Shown here one piece after another: positions 17,085 through 26,918 of a stretch of 42,319 nt of DNA. The notes beneath the pieces are model-generated. The model was given only the letters and a program-made list of their open reading frames with translations, was not told the origin of the DNA and searched no databases. The stretch comes from Thermoguttaceae bacterium. Its GTDB lineage: Bacteria; Planctomycetota; Planctomycetia; Pirellulales; Thermoguttaceae. How positions within the stretch are numbered: the stretch's first letter is position 1; each line of letters starts with the position of its first letter. The position numbers were made by a program, and so were the translations under genes. The stretch spans positions 1 through 42,319 of the forward strand of contig JARKPK010000079.1 in the NCBI GenBank assembly GCA_029975295.1, written 5' to 3'.

Positions 17085-17110
17085 CCGGTTGGGCAACTCG
17101 GCCCAACCGG
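17085..17110 (-). terminator. Terminator-like hairpin after the giant PEP-CTERM gene
   Basis: A perfect 10-bp stem (17085-17094 CCGGTTGGGC with 17101-17110) closes a 6-base loop, 26 bases past the stop at 17137. No T-run follows on the minus strand, so it may slow or protect the transcript rather than end it; the phosphoesterase gene starts about 215 bases further on. Confidence 0.45.
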
Positions 17111-17136
17111 CGGCCCCCGCTCCAACTCGTCGGGCA

Positions 17137-20100
17137 TTACTTCCGCCGCCGAGCCGCGTAGCCCAACGTGAGCAGCGCCAGGGCGGCCAGCGTCCAGGTC
17201 GACGGCTCGGGCACTGGGTTGGCCGCACTGCCAACTTCGCCATCCACCGGAGCCGCGCCTCCGCCCAATCCACCGAAGCTCCACGTGAACCCGCCGCTGC
17301 CGTCGCCGATCAAAAGCAAGTTCACCACGCTCGTGCTCCCAACGCCGTTGGTGGCAGAGATGGTCACTTTGCCGTTGTCGTTGATCGTCAGCGTGTCTTG
17401 ACGCACATGCGCAGTCACCAACTCAACCAATGCCGGACTCGATCCGTCATCAAGGGCAACGGTCGTGTTGTCGGTCCAGCCGCCATTGCTATTGATGCCG
17501 GCCGCCACGTTCAAAACACCCGCAGTGACCACAGTGTCGCCGGTGTACGTATTTGAAGCGGCCGTCAGCGCCACTGTGCCGGTTCCGCTCTTGCTCAGGC
17601 CTTGCGCGCCGCTCACTTCGCCGGCAAGCGTCAACGTCGCTCCGGCCGCGGCTGAAACCGGGCCGCCCGGAGCAACCAGTTCAACCGGTGCGCTAATCGC
17701 CGCGGCAACTCCCGCGTCGGCAGAGATCGGTCCGGCGGCAGTCAACTTCGCCGACCCGCCCAAGTCGTACCCGGTCGTTGCAAAGGCAATCGCGCCCACC
17801 GTCCGCGGCGATTCGTTAACCGGATTCGGCGAGCCGATGCCTTCCGATCCGAACGCGATCGATTCGCCGTCGCTCAAGGGGCTGCCGCCCCAATTCGCGG
17901 CCGTACCGAGGTTGCTATTTACCCCACCGCCCAGCCAAGTGCGCGTTCCCAAGTCGGGCGAAGCGATCTGGATTGTTCCGCTGGCGTAGTTGAACGGTTG
18001 TGAACCGAACATCTTCCAGCTCATGCCCTCGGGCAACTCGGGCAACGTGATCGAGCTGAACGAGCCGGAAGCCATGCCCGTGAAGTTGAAGAGGTTGAAC
18101 ACTTGACCTTGCGCCCAGGTGGGCGAGCCGATCGACTGCACCGTCAGCGTGCCCCCGAAGGTGACATCAGTCAGGCCGGCAACGCTGTCGTATTCAGTAC
18201 TGGAAACGATCCCCAAAACCGAATTGGCGGTCGAGTTGAGGGTCAAAGTGTTGTTGACGGTCAAAACGCCGGTGGTCGTGCCGTCGCCAGGGTTCAGCGT
18301 ACCGCTGACGACCAACGGCCCACCGATCGCCCCGATGCCTTCGAGCGTCGTGCCGGCGTTCACCGAGACAGTGCCGGTGCCCGTTGCCGAGCCAGCCGTA
18401 TTCATCACCCGAATCGTGCCGGCCATAATCGTCGTTCCGCCGGTGTACGTGTTCGCTCCCGAAAGCGTCAACGTGCCCACCGCCCGTTTCCTAACGTTGC
18501 CCGCGCCGGAGATCACGCCGGAAAACTCGGTGTCGCGGGTGCCGTAGAAGTCGAGGTTCGTCGAGGAATTCGTACCGGTATTGATGCTGCCGGCGCCGGA
18601 GATGCCGCCGAAGTCCTCGCCATTGTCGTTGACGAGGAACGTTGCGCCGGAGGCGACGTTCAAATAGGTTTCGTTCTCGAAGAAGCTCCCCGTGGTGCCG
18701 ACAACCGAGACCGTGCCGGCCAAAAGGTTGAAATCGCCCTTGAAGCTGTTCGAGCCGTTCAAGTGGAGGGTGCCGGCGCCGACCTTCGTAACGTCACCCG
18801 GCCCGCTGATGGCGCCCATCCGCAGTTCGAAGCCGTTGGTATCAAACACGGCCCCGTCCACCCCGGCGACGACCGTGCGCGGGGTTCCCGGATTGATGTC
18901 GGCCGCAGCCCGGATCCCGCCGCCGTTGAGCACGATCGCCGTTGTGCTCGACCCCAACTGAGCGATGTTGTCGATTTCAACGAAGCCGCCGTACACGTTC
19001 GTCGTGCTCGTGTAGGTGTTCGCGGCCGCCGTAAGCTTCAACGTGCCATCGCCGGCCTTGGTGAGGCCCTGCGTTCCGACGTTATCAACCACCGAGCCGA
19101 CCGTCAGCGTCGTGCCCGCGCCGTTGACGACGAACAGCACTTCTTTATCTGTCGCTTGATCGCCGCCAATCGATCCGCCGGCGATTGTCGCATTAGCCGA
19201 GGCGAGGACACCACCGGTCGTAATAGCCAGCCGCTGAGCGGCGTTGATCGTCAACGTGTCGGCCGACGCCAAGTTCAACGAATTGATCGTCCGCGAATCG
19301 GTCGGACTGACCGGGCCGACGACCTTCACATTCTTATTGTCCCACGCGGTGGGATCGCCGCTCACTTCGTAGTCGGTGTAACCGACGACTTCGTTGGTCG
19401 GCGAGATCGTGGCCCAATCGTTGCCCTTGACGCCCACGCCAATGATCCCTCCGGTGAGTGTGGGGAAGTTGGCTTTGAAGGCGCCGGCGCCGGTGAAGAA
19501 GACCACCGCGCCGCGGCCGCCGCGCACCGCGTCATTGACCGTCAACTCGGCCGTGCCGCCAGCGCCCGGGGTGGCGCGCAACTGGGAGGCCGCGCCGCCG
19601 AACACCGTAACAGTGCCTATCGTTTCGGTCGAGGCCTCGCTGTCGCGGCCCTTCAGTTCGATCGAGCCAGCCAGATTGACTGCCGCCCAGTCGTTCATGC
19701 GATTGGCGACACCGGCAGTTCCGGTATTGTCGAGAACCAGTTTCGCGCCGGCAAAAACTCGGCCGGCCAGCGGCGTCGAAACCGCCGCCGGCTCGTAGCC
19801 GACGGACACACCGGTAGCCGCGCCGAACGCGCCGGCGTCTTTCACAACCATCGTACCGCGCGCAACGGAGACCTTGCCGACAAAGGTGTTGTCGCCCGTC
19901 ACGGTCATTGTCGCTGGGCCCGATTTGGCCAAGTAAGCCGAGCTATCGAAGCCGGCCACGGCATCATCGAGAGTGAACGGGTTGCTCAACTCGTAGTTGA
20001 GGATTCCGCCGAGAATCTCCGTTCCGCCGCCGTGCCCAACATTTCCACGGAGGGTCAAGATGCCGTTGCCGCTCTTTTCGAGCTTGCCCGGCCCGCTGAT

Positions 20101-23100
20101 CGGCCCGCCGAGAATCATTTCGTAAACATAACTCGCCGAGTTGGTGACGCTGATCCTGCTGTCGGAGGCCAAGACCAACGGCGTATTGAACGTGTGCAGG
20201 CCCTGAGCATCCGATTGCGGCGTGAAGGCGAACGCGCCGCTCCCGCCGGGACCGGCGCCGTTGAGCGTCAGTGTGCCCGATGCGAACGAGAAGTTGTCCG
20301 TCACGTCGTCGTTGATCTCCCATTGGCCTCCGTCCAGGACGGTCATGCCGGTGATATTCGACAAACGCCTGCTGAAAATCCGAATGGTGCCCTCGGCAAT
20401 GACCACCTGCCCGGTGTGCCCGCTGCCGCTGCTGCCCAGTGTGAGCGCCCCCTGGCCCGCCTTCGTCAACGTGCCGCTGCCCGACCAACCAGCTGTGTGC
20501 GTGCTGAGCGTCTTGCCGGTGGGCACGTCCACCGTCCCGTTGCCTTGGAAGACAAACGGATGTTCGGCCGCAAGGCTCACGCTGGGTGCCGACGCCTCCA
20601 ACCGCAACGTGCCGCCCTGGAACACAACCGGCCCGGGCGAGGCGCCCAAGTGGTTTGAAGCGCCGAAAGTAACCACCCCTTGCTCGATCACCACCCCGCC
20701 GGTGAACGTACTGGGATTGACAAGGTTCAGCGTCCCTTCACCTTTTTTCGTCAAAACGCCGTCGCCGGAGATCGCCCCGGCGTCGAAAGAGAAACCGTTC
20801 GTGTCGATGACACCGCCGCCGGTTCCCAGTGAGATCGGGCGGGTGGGCGCCATGCCGGCCGAGAAGGTATTGAGGATTCGCAAAGTGCCGGTGTTGAAAT
20901 TGAGCGACTTCTCCTGAATACCGAAATTGGCGTCATTGGTCACTTCCAGCACGCCGCCGAAGAGGTTGGTGCCTCCGGTGTGTTCGTTCACACCGGTCAG
21001 TTCCACCGTGCCCGTGCCTACTTTCGTGAACGACTGGACTCCGGCGTCGCCGATGCGAGCGCCGATAGTCAGCTTGTTCGAACCATTGACCACAGCCAAG
21101 ACCTCTCGGTGCACAGCCTGTCCACCCAGAAGCAAGGCATCGCCGGTGATCGTGCCGTTAGAGTTGGCCAAGATGCCGCCCGAGCCGATGGTCAACGTGG
21201 CGTAGCTGTCGATCGTTACGGTTTCGTCGGCAGCGAAAGCCAACGAGGCGATCGTCGTCGTCGGCACGTTTCCGCTCAACGGGCCAGTGATCTTGACGTT
21301 GTCCGACGCCGTCCACAGGGCGGGATTGGCCTGTTCAACGTAGTCGCCGGCCGCGAACGGCAGCACTACGCCGCCCGCACCCGTTTTCGCCCATTGGTCG
21401 CCCACCACCGCCCAACCGGCCATCGAAGCGGGCGGAGCGCTGATCGTCGTGGTTCCCGTGCCCGTGAACGCGACAAACGCGCCCCGGGCGTCGCGCGAGA
21501 TCGCCCCGAGGTTCAACGTGGCCGTGCCGGTGCCCGCGCCGTTGATCGGCTCGACAACACCCAGACCGACGACCGAGACATTGCCGATCGTTTCGCTGCT
21601 GGCGGCGTTATCCGCGCCGATCAATTGCAAAACGCCGGCCAAGCTGAGCGAGGCGCCCGAAACAAGCCGGCCGCCGGCGACCGTTCCCTGCGAGTTGTCG
21701 AGAACCAATCGGGCGCCCAAGCCCACATTGATCGAGGCCGACCCCGACAACTTGCCGTCGCCGCGGAGCACCACAGCGCCGGCCTTGACCGTCGTCGAAC
21801 CGGTATAGACATTGTCGCCGGTAAGGATCAACTGCCCAACGCCTTGCTTGACGATCGAACCTGTGCCCGAGAACAACTGCGGCCGCGTGATGTCGAACGG
21901 CTGATTGTAGATCAACGTGCCCGTGTTGGTGATCGTCTCGGGCAAAAAGTCGGCTCGGCCTTCAAGCGTGCCGGCAACAATGTTGATGCCGGCCAGCGCC
22001 GAGGCGTTGCCCTTGATCTCTAAATAGCCCGCGCCGATCTTCGACAGCGTGTACGCCCCCGTGACCGTTCCGTTGAGCGTCATGCGTCGATCGGGGCCAC
22101 TGCCGGCCATGACGAAGATCGAGGCGTCGTCGGAGAGAACGATATTGTTGTTGATATACATACTGCCAAGCACGTTGCTTTGAGCGACGTAGGCAATCGC
22201 ACCGTTGTTATTCGAGCCGTTGCCGGCAATCGTCAGGGTCCCGCTGGCAAAACCGAAGTTTTCATTGAGCACGTCATCCTCGACCAAGTAGCGTCCGCCG
22301 GCCATCACGGTCATGCCGGTGATGTTGGGAATTCGCTTGCTATACAACCGCAAAGTGCCCTCTTGAATTGTCACTTTCCCGGTGTGGCCGGTGCCGCCGC
22401 TGCCCAGCGAGAGGATGCCCGGGCCGGTCTTGATCAACGTGCCCGTGCCCGACCAACTGTTCGTGTTGGTTGAAACATTGGTCGTAGGATTGACCACTTC
22501 GATCACGCCGTTGCCGGTGAAGATGAAGGGATGCGATTGCTGGATATTCAGGCCGGCCGTGCCTGTATAACGCAAAACACCGCCGTTGGTGAAGGTGATA
22601 TTTCCTGATCCCGTCGCGGTGGCGCCGAGGTTTTCCCAAGCCGAGAATGCCACAACGCCGCCCTGAATTTGAATGCCGCCGGTGAACGTGCTGTTGCCGG
22701 CCAACGTGAGCGTGCCCGCCCCCTGCTTGATCAGGCCGATGCGCCCGGCCGCGGGATGCAGGATGGAGCCGGAGAACACCGAATCCGTCGCGGTGTTGAT
22801 CGTCAGGTTGTACAACGTTGTTCCGGAACCGGTTGAAGAAATGATCGAGCCCGAGCCCGACAACGCGGTAACGCTACCGCTGCGAGCGTTCAAATCCAAA
22901 GTGCTATTCGGTTCCAGTGTCAGCGCCCCCATACTAGGCGCGGCAACATTGAGCTGGAGTGTGGCGCCGCTAGCCACTGTGATTGCCGAAGCCGTCGGCA
23001 AGGCGTTGACGTGCCCCACCCGCAGTGTGCCTGCCGAAACCGACGTCGGGCCCGTGTAGGTATTAGCGCCCGAAAGCACCAACAGGCCCCCGCCGAACTT

Positions 23101-25323
23101 GATCAACCCGGTCGCCGAGGTGTTGTCGGCAATCGCCGAAGATATGGTCAGCGTTCCACTGCCGTAGTGCCCAATCGCCAGCGAACCGCCGGCGCTGCCG
23201 CGCAGAGTGCTGCCCGAGCCGGAGATCGTAACGTTAGCGGTGGACGCGGGCGTGACCAGCAAAGAACCGCCGGCAATCGTGTTTGTGCCGTCCACGGCCA
23301 ATGTTGTTGCCGCTGCGTTGGTGAAACGAATCGCGTTGACGGTGAACCCCGCCGGGGCGGTCGTGTCGGCAGAAACTTGCGTGTTGTTTGCCGGATCGGA
23401 AAAGTCGCCCGACACATAGCTTGCCGGGGCGAGGGCGTTGCCCACCTTGGTCGCCACAGCCGACCGATTAACGATGGCCCACGGCCCGATGGCAGCGGTG
23501 GTTTCGACCGATCCGTCGATCGGCAGATCGAAATTAACAACGCCCGAGCCGGGGGTGATAGAGTCGATATTCAACGTGATCGGCTGGCCGCCCGCGCTCA
23601 CCACACGAACTGAAGAAGCAGTGTTCGGAGCTAGAACCAGATCGAGGTTCTTTGTAACAGGGCTCGAAGCGTTGCCGCGAACCTCGAGTGTGCCTGTTGC
23701 CAGGGTGAATACGCTTCCGAGCGGCACACGGTCGTTGGTATCCAGCGAGTAATCGAGGGCGAGTGTGCCGGCCGAAACGCGAATCGGGCCGGTCATCGTG
23801 TTGTCTCCCAGTAGCGCAACAGATCCCAGGCCACGTTTTTCGAACGTGCCCGAGCCGCTGATCACACCCGACAGACTCAGCTCGGTCGCCGCAGTGGCCA
23901 CGTCCAGAATACCGGTGCCTCCGGCCGCGAGGTCGATCTTTTTATTGCTGGTCGTGTTGCCGCCTGTGTACAGCAATCGGCCGGTTTGCCCGCTGCTGCC
24001 CAGCACTACGGCGTTCGTGGAGTTACCCAACGGCCCATCCGCCGACTCATTATTGAATGCAGCGATCGACAGCACGCCGTTGGCCACAGTCAGCGTGCCG
24101 CTGAAACTGCTGGCCGTATTGGCAAACACCCGCGTGGCGCCACCCTTGATAACGACGTTGAAGTTGTTCTCGTCAGCCGTTGTGCCGCCGAGGATGCCGG
24201 CAAAAGTCTGAGTGCCGAAGGGCGCATCAAGGGTCAACGTAGCCGTGGTCGGACTCCCGTTGATGATGCGGCTGCCGGCTTCCCCCGTAATCACGCCGAG
24301 GATGCGCTGACTCTGCCCATTGAGCATCAAGGTCGCCGCTTCCCCTGCTTCGCCGAGCGTCAGGGTGCAATCGGTAGGCAATCGGTCGTCGCTGTCGGCC
24401 AGGGCCAATGTTCCGCGACGGATTGCAACCACCCCGGTCTTCGTGCTCGTACCCGTGCCGCCCCATGTAAAGGTGTCGAACGCGCCGTGCCGGATATTCA
24501 ACGCACCCGTGCCGGCAATCGTACCGGTGAACGTCCAACTGCCCGCCTTGTTCAGCGTCATGCCGGCCGTGCCGAGGTTGATGTCGCCCGCCCCGGAGAT
24601 CGCCCCCATGTCTTCGCCGTTATCGTTCAGGTCGAGCACCGTGCCCGCCGCCAGATAGAACGTCGTTGTATTCGAGAACAAGTCGCCGCTGGTGTTCACC
24701 GCTCGGACGACGCCAGAGTTGATGTACACGTCGCCGGTAAACGCTCCGAGGTTGCCGATCAGCAACTCACTGCTGGAAAGGTTGTTGATCGTCAGCGGCC
24801 CGGAACCGGAAATGTTGTTGTTGTCCGTGTTGTTCGGCCCAAGTTGCAAAACGCCCGAATCGGCCGACATATTGACAGTCAGGCCGACGTAGTCCACCGA
24901 AAGCTTGATGTCGATCACCGCGTTGCCCGCCCCGCTCTTGGTGATTGTCGCGGGAGAGCTCGATACCGAGTCGAACACGAACGCCAACGAGCGTGTGTTG
25001 GCGCGGGCCAGCGTCAAATCACCCGCCGTATTCGAGATGGTCAACGAGTTCAGCGAAAACGCCGCGTCAGTCGCGCCGAGGTTGAGCGTGGCGGTGTACG
25101 TTGTCGCGCCGGCGAAAACCAAATTGTTCTCGCTGTCGCTTACCGGGGACACTGCACCAACCCATCGCGCGCCGTCGGACCAGTTCCCCGACACCTCGGG
25201 ACTGCTCCAAGTGTGGGTTGCCGCCCGAGCCGCGCCCGCCAGCAACGCGGCTGAAAGCCCGAAAACCGCCGCGGCAATCGGGAACAGTCGGCCAGTGCCG
25301 ACGGCACAAAGCATTGAACGCAT
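17137..25323 (-). CDS. Giant autotransporter-associated beta-strand repeat protein with PEP-CTERM anchor
   Basis: The product has 2728 residues. A signal peptide (residues 1-34, ending AGAARA) is followed by a very long Gly/Thr/Asn/Ser-rich region. It is built from repeats of the PATR type, typically GxGTLxLxGxNTYTGxTxVxxGxLxV; clear copies include GVGTLTLSGANTYTGGTTI and GTGTVALTAASNTYTGDTV. Such repeats fold as a right-handed beta-helix on the cell surface. The last 27 residues are a PEP-CTERM signal: VPEPSTW, hydrophobic segment, ARRRK, for exosortase sorting; no exosortase gene is in the window. Two long units of about 660 residues repeat in tandem (see repeat entries). The ATG at 25323 has AAAGGG upstream. 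Adhesion or matrix function is inference. Confidence 0.92.
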   Translation of the reverse strand: MRSMLCAVGTGRLFPIAAAVFGLSAALLAGAARAATHTWSSPEVSGNWSDGARWVGAVSPVSDSENNLVFAGATTYTATLNLGATDAAFSLNSLTISNTAGDLTLARANTRSLAFVFDSVSSSPATITKSGAGNAVIDIKLSVDYVGLTVNMSADSGVLQLGPNNTDNNNISGSGPLTINNLSSSELLIGNLGAFTGDVYINSGVVRAVNTSGDLFSNTTTFYLAAGTVLDLNDNGEDMGAISGAGDINLGTAGMTLNKAGSWTFTGTIAGTGALNIRHGAFDTFTWGGTGTSTKTGVVAIRRGTLALADSDDRLPTDCTLTLGEAGEAATLMLNGQSQRILGVITGEAGSRIINGSPTTATLTLDAPFGTQTFAGILGGTTADENNFNVVIKGGATRVFANTASSFSGTLTVANGVLSIAAFNNESADGPLGNSTNAVVLGSSGQTGRLLYTGGNTTSNKKIDLAAGGTGILDVATAATELSLSGVISGSGTFEKRGLGSVALLGDNTMTGPIRVSAGTLALDYSLDTNDRVPLGSVFTLATGTLEVRGNASSPVTKNLDLVLAPNTASSVRVVSAGGQPITLNIDSITPGSGVVNFDLPIDGSVETTAAIGPWAIVNRSAVATKVGNALAPASYVSGDFSDPANNTQVSADTTAPAGFTVNAIRFTNAAATTLAVDGTNTIAGGSLLVTPASTANVTISGSGSTLRGSAGGSLAIGHYGSGTLTISSAIADNTSATGLIKFGGGLLVLSGANTYTGPTSVSAGTLRVGHVNALPTASAITVASGATLQLNVAAPSMGALTLEPNSTLDLNARSGSVTALSGSGSIISSTGSGTTLYNLTINTATDSVFSGSILHPAAGRIGLIKQGAGTLTLAGNSTFTGGIQIQGGVVAFSAWENLGATATGSGNITFTNGGVLRYTGTAGLNIQQSHPFIFTGNGVIEVVNPTTNVSTNTNSWSGTGTLIKTGPGILSLGSGGTGHTGKVTIQEGTLRLYSKRIPNITGMTVMAGGRYLVEDDVLNENFGFASGTLTIAGNGSNNNGAIAYVAQSNVLGSMYINNNIVLSDDASIFVMAGSGPDRRMTLNGTVTGAYTLSKIGAGYLEIKGNASALAGINIVAGTLEGRADFLPETITNTGTLIYNQPFDITRPQLFSGTGSIVKQGVGQLILTGDNVYTGSTTVKAGAVVLRGDGKLSGSASINVGLGARLVLDNSQGTVAGGRLVSGASLSLAGVLQLIGADNAASSETIGNVSVVGLGVVEPINGAGTGTATLNLGAISRDARGAFVAFTGTGTTTISAPPASMAGWAVVGDQWAKTGAGGVVLPFAAGDYVEQANPALWTASDNVKITGPLSGNVPTTTIASLAFAADETVTIDSYATLTIGSGGILANSNGTITGDALLLGGQAVHREVLAVVNGSNKLTIGARIGDAGVQSFTKVGTGTVELTGVNEHTGGTNLFGGVLEVTNDANFGIQEKSLNFNTGTLRILNTFSAGMAPTRPISLGTGGGVIDTNGFSFDAGAISGDGVLTKKGEGTLNLVNPSTFTGGVVIEQGVVTFGASNHLGASPGPVVFQGGTLRLEASAPSVSLAAEHPFVFQGNGTVDVPTGKTLSTHTAGWSGSGTLTKAGQGALTLGSSGSGHTGQVVIAEGTIRIFSRRLSNITGMTVLDGGQWEINDDVTDNFSFASGTLTLNGAGPGGSGAFAFTPQSDAQGLHTFNTPLVLASDSRISVTNSASYVYEMILGGPISGPGKLEKSGNGILTLRGNVGHGGGTEILGGILNYELSNPFTLDDAVAGFDSSAYLAKSGPATMTVTGDNTFVGKVSVARGTMVVKDAGAFGAATGVSVGYEPAAVSTPLAGRVFAGAKLVLDNTGTAGVANRMNDWAAVNLAGSIELKGRDSEASTETIGTVTVFGGAASQLRATPGAGGTAELTVNDAVRGGRGAVVFFTGAGAFKANFPTLTGGIIGVGVKGNDWATISPTNEVVGYTDYEVSGDPTAWDNKNVKVVGPVSPTDSRTINSLNLASADTLTINAAQRLAITTGGVLASANATIAGGSIGGDQATDKEVLFVVNGAGTTLTVGSVVDNVGTQGLTKAGDGTLKLTAAANTYTSTTNVYGGFVEIDNIAQLGSSTTAIVLNGGGIRAAADINPGTPRTVVAGVDGAVFDTNGFELRMGAISGPGDVTKVGAGTLHLNGSNSFKGDFNLLAGTVSVVGTTGSFFENETYLNVASGATFLVNDNGEDFGGISGAGSINTGTNSSTNLDFYGTRDTEFSGVISGAGNVRKRAVGTLTLSGANTYTGGTTIMAGTIRVMNTAGSATGTGTVSVNAGTTLEGIGAIGGPLVVSGTLNPGDGTTTGVLTVNNTLTLNSTANSVLGIVSSTEYDSVAGLTDVTFGGTLTVQSIGSPTWAQGQVFNLFNFTGMASGSFSSITLPELPEGMSWKMFGSQPFNYASGTIQIASPDLGTRTWLGGGVNSNLGTAANWGGSPLSDGESIAFGSEGIGSPNPVNESPRTVGAIAFATTGYDLGGSAKLTAAGPISADAGVAAAISAPVELVAPGGPVSAAAGATLTLAGEVSGAQGLSKSGTGTVALTAASNTYTGDTVVTAGVLNVAAGINSNGGWTDNTTVALDDGSSPALVELVTAHVRQDTLTINDNGKVTISATNGVGSTSVVNLLLIGDGSGGFTWSFGGLGGGAAPVDGEVGSAANPVPEPSTWTLAALALLTLGYAARRRK
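18735..20700 (-). repeat. Super-repeat unit B of the giant protein (about residues 1541-2196)
   Basis: It begins STFTGGVVIEQGVVTF and contains HPFVFQGNGTVDV, GSGHTGQVVIAEGTIRIFSRR, NITGMTVLDGGQW, NFSFASGTLTL and STETIGTVTVFG, ending GAISGPGDVTKVGAGTLHL. Order and spacing match unit A with a period near 1.98 kb, but residue identity is only partial, so the duplication is old. Confidence 0.8.
20701..22690 (-). repeat. Super-repeat unit A of the giant protein (about residues 878-1540)
   Basis: It begins STFTGGIQIQGGVVAF and runs through HPFIFTGNGVIEV, GTGHTGKVTIQEGTLRLYSKR, NITGMTVMAGGRY, NFGFASGTLTI and SSETIGNVSVVG to GAISGDGVLTKKGEGTLNL. Each block recurs in the same order in unit B. Boundaries are approximate. 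Confidence 0.8.
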
Positions 25324-25481
25324 ACGATAACCCTTTCAAGCAGAGATACTCTCGACGGACGACCACGACGATTCCATTGCGACGACGGGCAGCGGGGATT
25401 CACCGCCGGCCGCAACCGGCAGAATTCGTGCGCCCGGCATTTTTCCGGTGATAAACGAGCAAACGAACTATTCAGCGCAGG

Positions 25482-26387
25482 TCAGAACACGTCGCCGTTG
25501 TCGTTGACGACATCCCCGGCCTCGCGCGTGTGCAACGACACGAAAACATCGGGATTGAGCGACTCGGGATGAAACCGCACGGCCCCGTCTCCAAACAGGA
25601 AGTTGCAACCGCCCGGGTGAAAACTATAGATCTCATTAGAGTTGTTGCAGTTCATCATCTGCTCGCCGTAACACACATCGTGAACGACCCAGTAGTTCTC
25701 GTGGTCGGCCCAACGCGAGCCGCTGACCGTGCCCGATTGCATCGTAGCGGCGACGTATTTCGATGGCCGGCCGGCGTCTTCGAACAACATCCACGAGTAG
25801 GAAAGGCCGTCCTTCACATCGCTGATCCGAACCCGCGGCGAGGTCGATGAAACCCAGAGCACGCTGCGGTAGTTCTTTCGCGGCGTAATCAACTTCGCGC
25901 TGACCAACACGTTGACCGAACTGCTGTTCATGTCGGTGCAAACGCCGTAGTCCGTCGCGAACTGCCGACCGCCCGGGGCGCTGGGGCAAAGCAGCAACGC
26001 AACGTCGCGATCGACCGCCGCTTTGTTCTCCGGGGCGTTCCAGTTCTTATTGAACTTGTAGATCTTGGCGATGTCCGCTTGTTCCATGAATGGAAAGATG
26101 TACACGAACAAACAGTGGTTCGGATTCGTCTTGTACGGCGGCGGGAAGTACTTGTAGGTGTTCTCAAAACTGAGAATGCCCAAGCCGAGCTGTTTCATGT
26201 TGTTGGCGCACTGGTTTCGCCGGGCCGCCTCGCGCACCACCTGAATGGCCGGCAAGAGCAGCGCGATCAGAATCGCGATGATCGCGATCACCACCAACAA
26301 CTCAACCAACGTGAATCCCGACTCCCGCCGGGCAGCCATCGCTGCGGACCGCGCCCTTTGCATCGACATCCTCGCGCTCGCCAACAT
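25482..26387 (-). CDS. DUF1559 domain protein with type IV pilin-like N-terminus
   Basis: The product has 301 residues from the ATG at 26387 (GAGAAAGG upstream); an in-frame GTG at 26408 is an alternative. After a basic leader comes the prepilin motif [17 protein letters not shown], in which a prepilin peptidase would cut after Gly and methylate Phe. The conserved [22 protein letters not shown] follows, then the DUF1559 body. The end has [12 protein letters not shown], the H-x9-DG motif of this planctomycete family. Paralogues occur by the dozen in these genomes and are thought to be pseudopilin-like surface or secretion components; the exact role is unknown. It sits 13-33 bases after the lipoprotein gene and 158 before the giant PEP-CTERM gene, all on one strand. 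Confidence 0.93.
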   Translation of the reverse strand: MLASARMSMQRARSAAMAARRESGFTLVELLVVIAIIAILIALLLPAIQVVREAARRNQCANNMKQLGLGILSFENTYKYFPPPYKTNPNHCLFVYIFPFMEQADIAKIYKFNKNWNAPENKAAVDRDVALLLCPSAPGGRQFATDYGVCTDMNSSSVNVLVSAKLITPRKNYRSVLWVSSTSPRVRISDVKDGLSYSWMLFEDAGRPSKYVAATMQSGTVSGSRWADHENYWVVHDVCYGEQMMNCNNSNEIYSFHPGGCNFLFGDGAVRFHPESLNPDVFVSLHTREAGDVVNDNGDVF

Positions 26388-26420
26388 GGATTGCCTTTCT
26401 CGTTCCACTTCCTTGGTCTC

Positions 26421-26918
26421 CTACGGCAAGACGATCGGCGGCAACTGGGGCTGATCGGCACGAACCGTGACGGTCAGACCCGAGGTCGCCGGATCGGCGT
26501 ACTTTCCTTTGAACCGATCGGGCCCTTCTTCCGAGTGTTCCGCGTTGCCCGTCGCTCCGGGCATCAGTTGCGGCCAGATCACCGTGACACGGTACTCGCC
26601 GGCCGGGCAACCGTCGCCCGACAAGAACGAAGTCAGTTCGAACGCCCCGGTCGAATCGGTTCGGCCATAGGGACGAATCTTTTCCATCGCACCCACGGCC
26701 GCGACCGGATGAAACATCACCTGCGCGCCGCCGACGGGCTGCTTCTGCCACTGAATCGTGCCGCGAACCTTCACAGTCGCCGGCCGCTTATTGCCGCCGC
26801 ACGAAGTCATCAGGCCCGCGCCCACCAGGCAGAGCAACATTCCCGCCAGCCGAACGCACCGCCCGCCGTAGATTGCCCCCGATGATGAGCCTCTGCGGCC
26901 CGCTATGGTTCCAATCAT
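26421..26918 (-). CDS. Small lipoprotein with transthyretin/carboxypeptidase-regulatory-like domain
   Basis: The product has 165 residues. A basic N-terminus and hydrophobic stretch end in GLMTSC with lipid-bearing Cys40. The mature part (VKVRGTIQWQKQPVGGAQVMFHP, TDSTGAFELTSF, PAGEYRVTVIWP) has the layout of the small beta-sandwich regulatory-like domain: a statement of property, a Gly turn and a modulated strand. The same layout is seen in the lipoprotein at 36477. Family members commonly neighbour DUF1559 genes in planctomycetes. The start is moderately certain; an ATG at 26840 would leave too short a signal peptide. Function unknown; a partner for the adjacent pseudopilin-like protein is inferred from repeated linkage. 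Confidence 0.8.
   Translation of the reverse strand: MIGTIAGRRGSSSGAIYGGRCVRLAGMLLCLVGAGLMTSCGGNKRPATVKVRGTIQWQKQPVGGAQVMFHPVAAVGAMEKIRPYGRTDSTGAFELTSFLSGDGCPAGEYRVTVIWPQLMPGATGNAEHSEEGPDRFKGKYADPATSGLTVTVRADQPQLPPIVLP

Noticed and set aside
18103-20658. 851-codon open frame on the plus strand, and similar long frames (19394, 20980, 23986) opposite the giant gene
   Set aside because: Antisense shadow of a GC-rich coding sequence with strong third-position bias; the product is Arg/Ala/Gly-rich without a fold, signal or ribosome site, while the minus strand gives coherent beta-helix repeats.
17137-25323. CRISPR-like spaced repeats in the giant gene
   Set aside because: The repeats are degenerate at DNA level, in frame, and encode beta-strand repeats with no constant repeat/spacer length.
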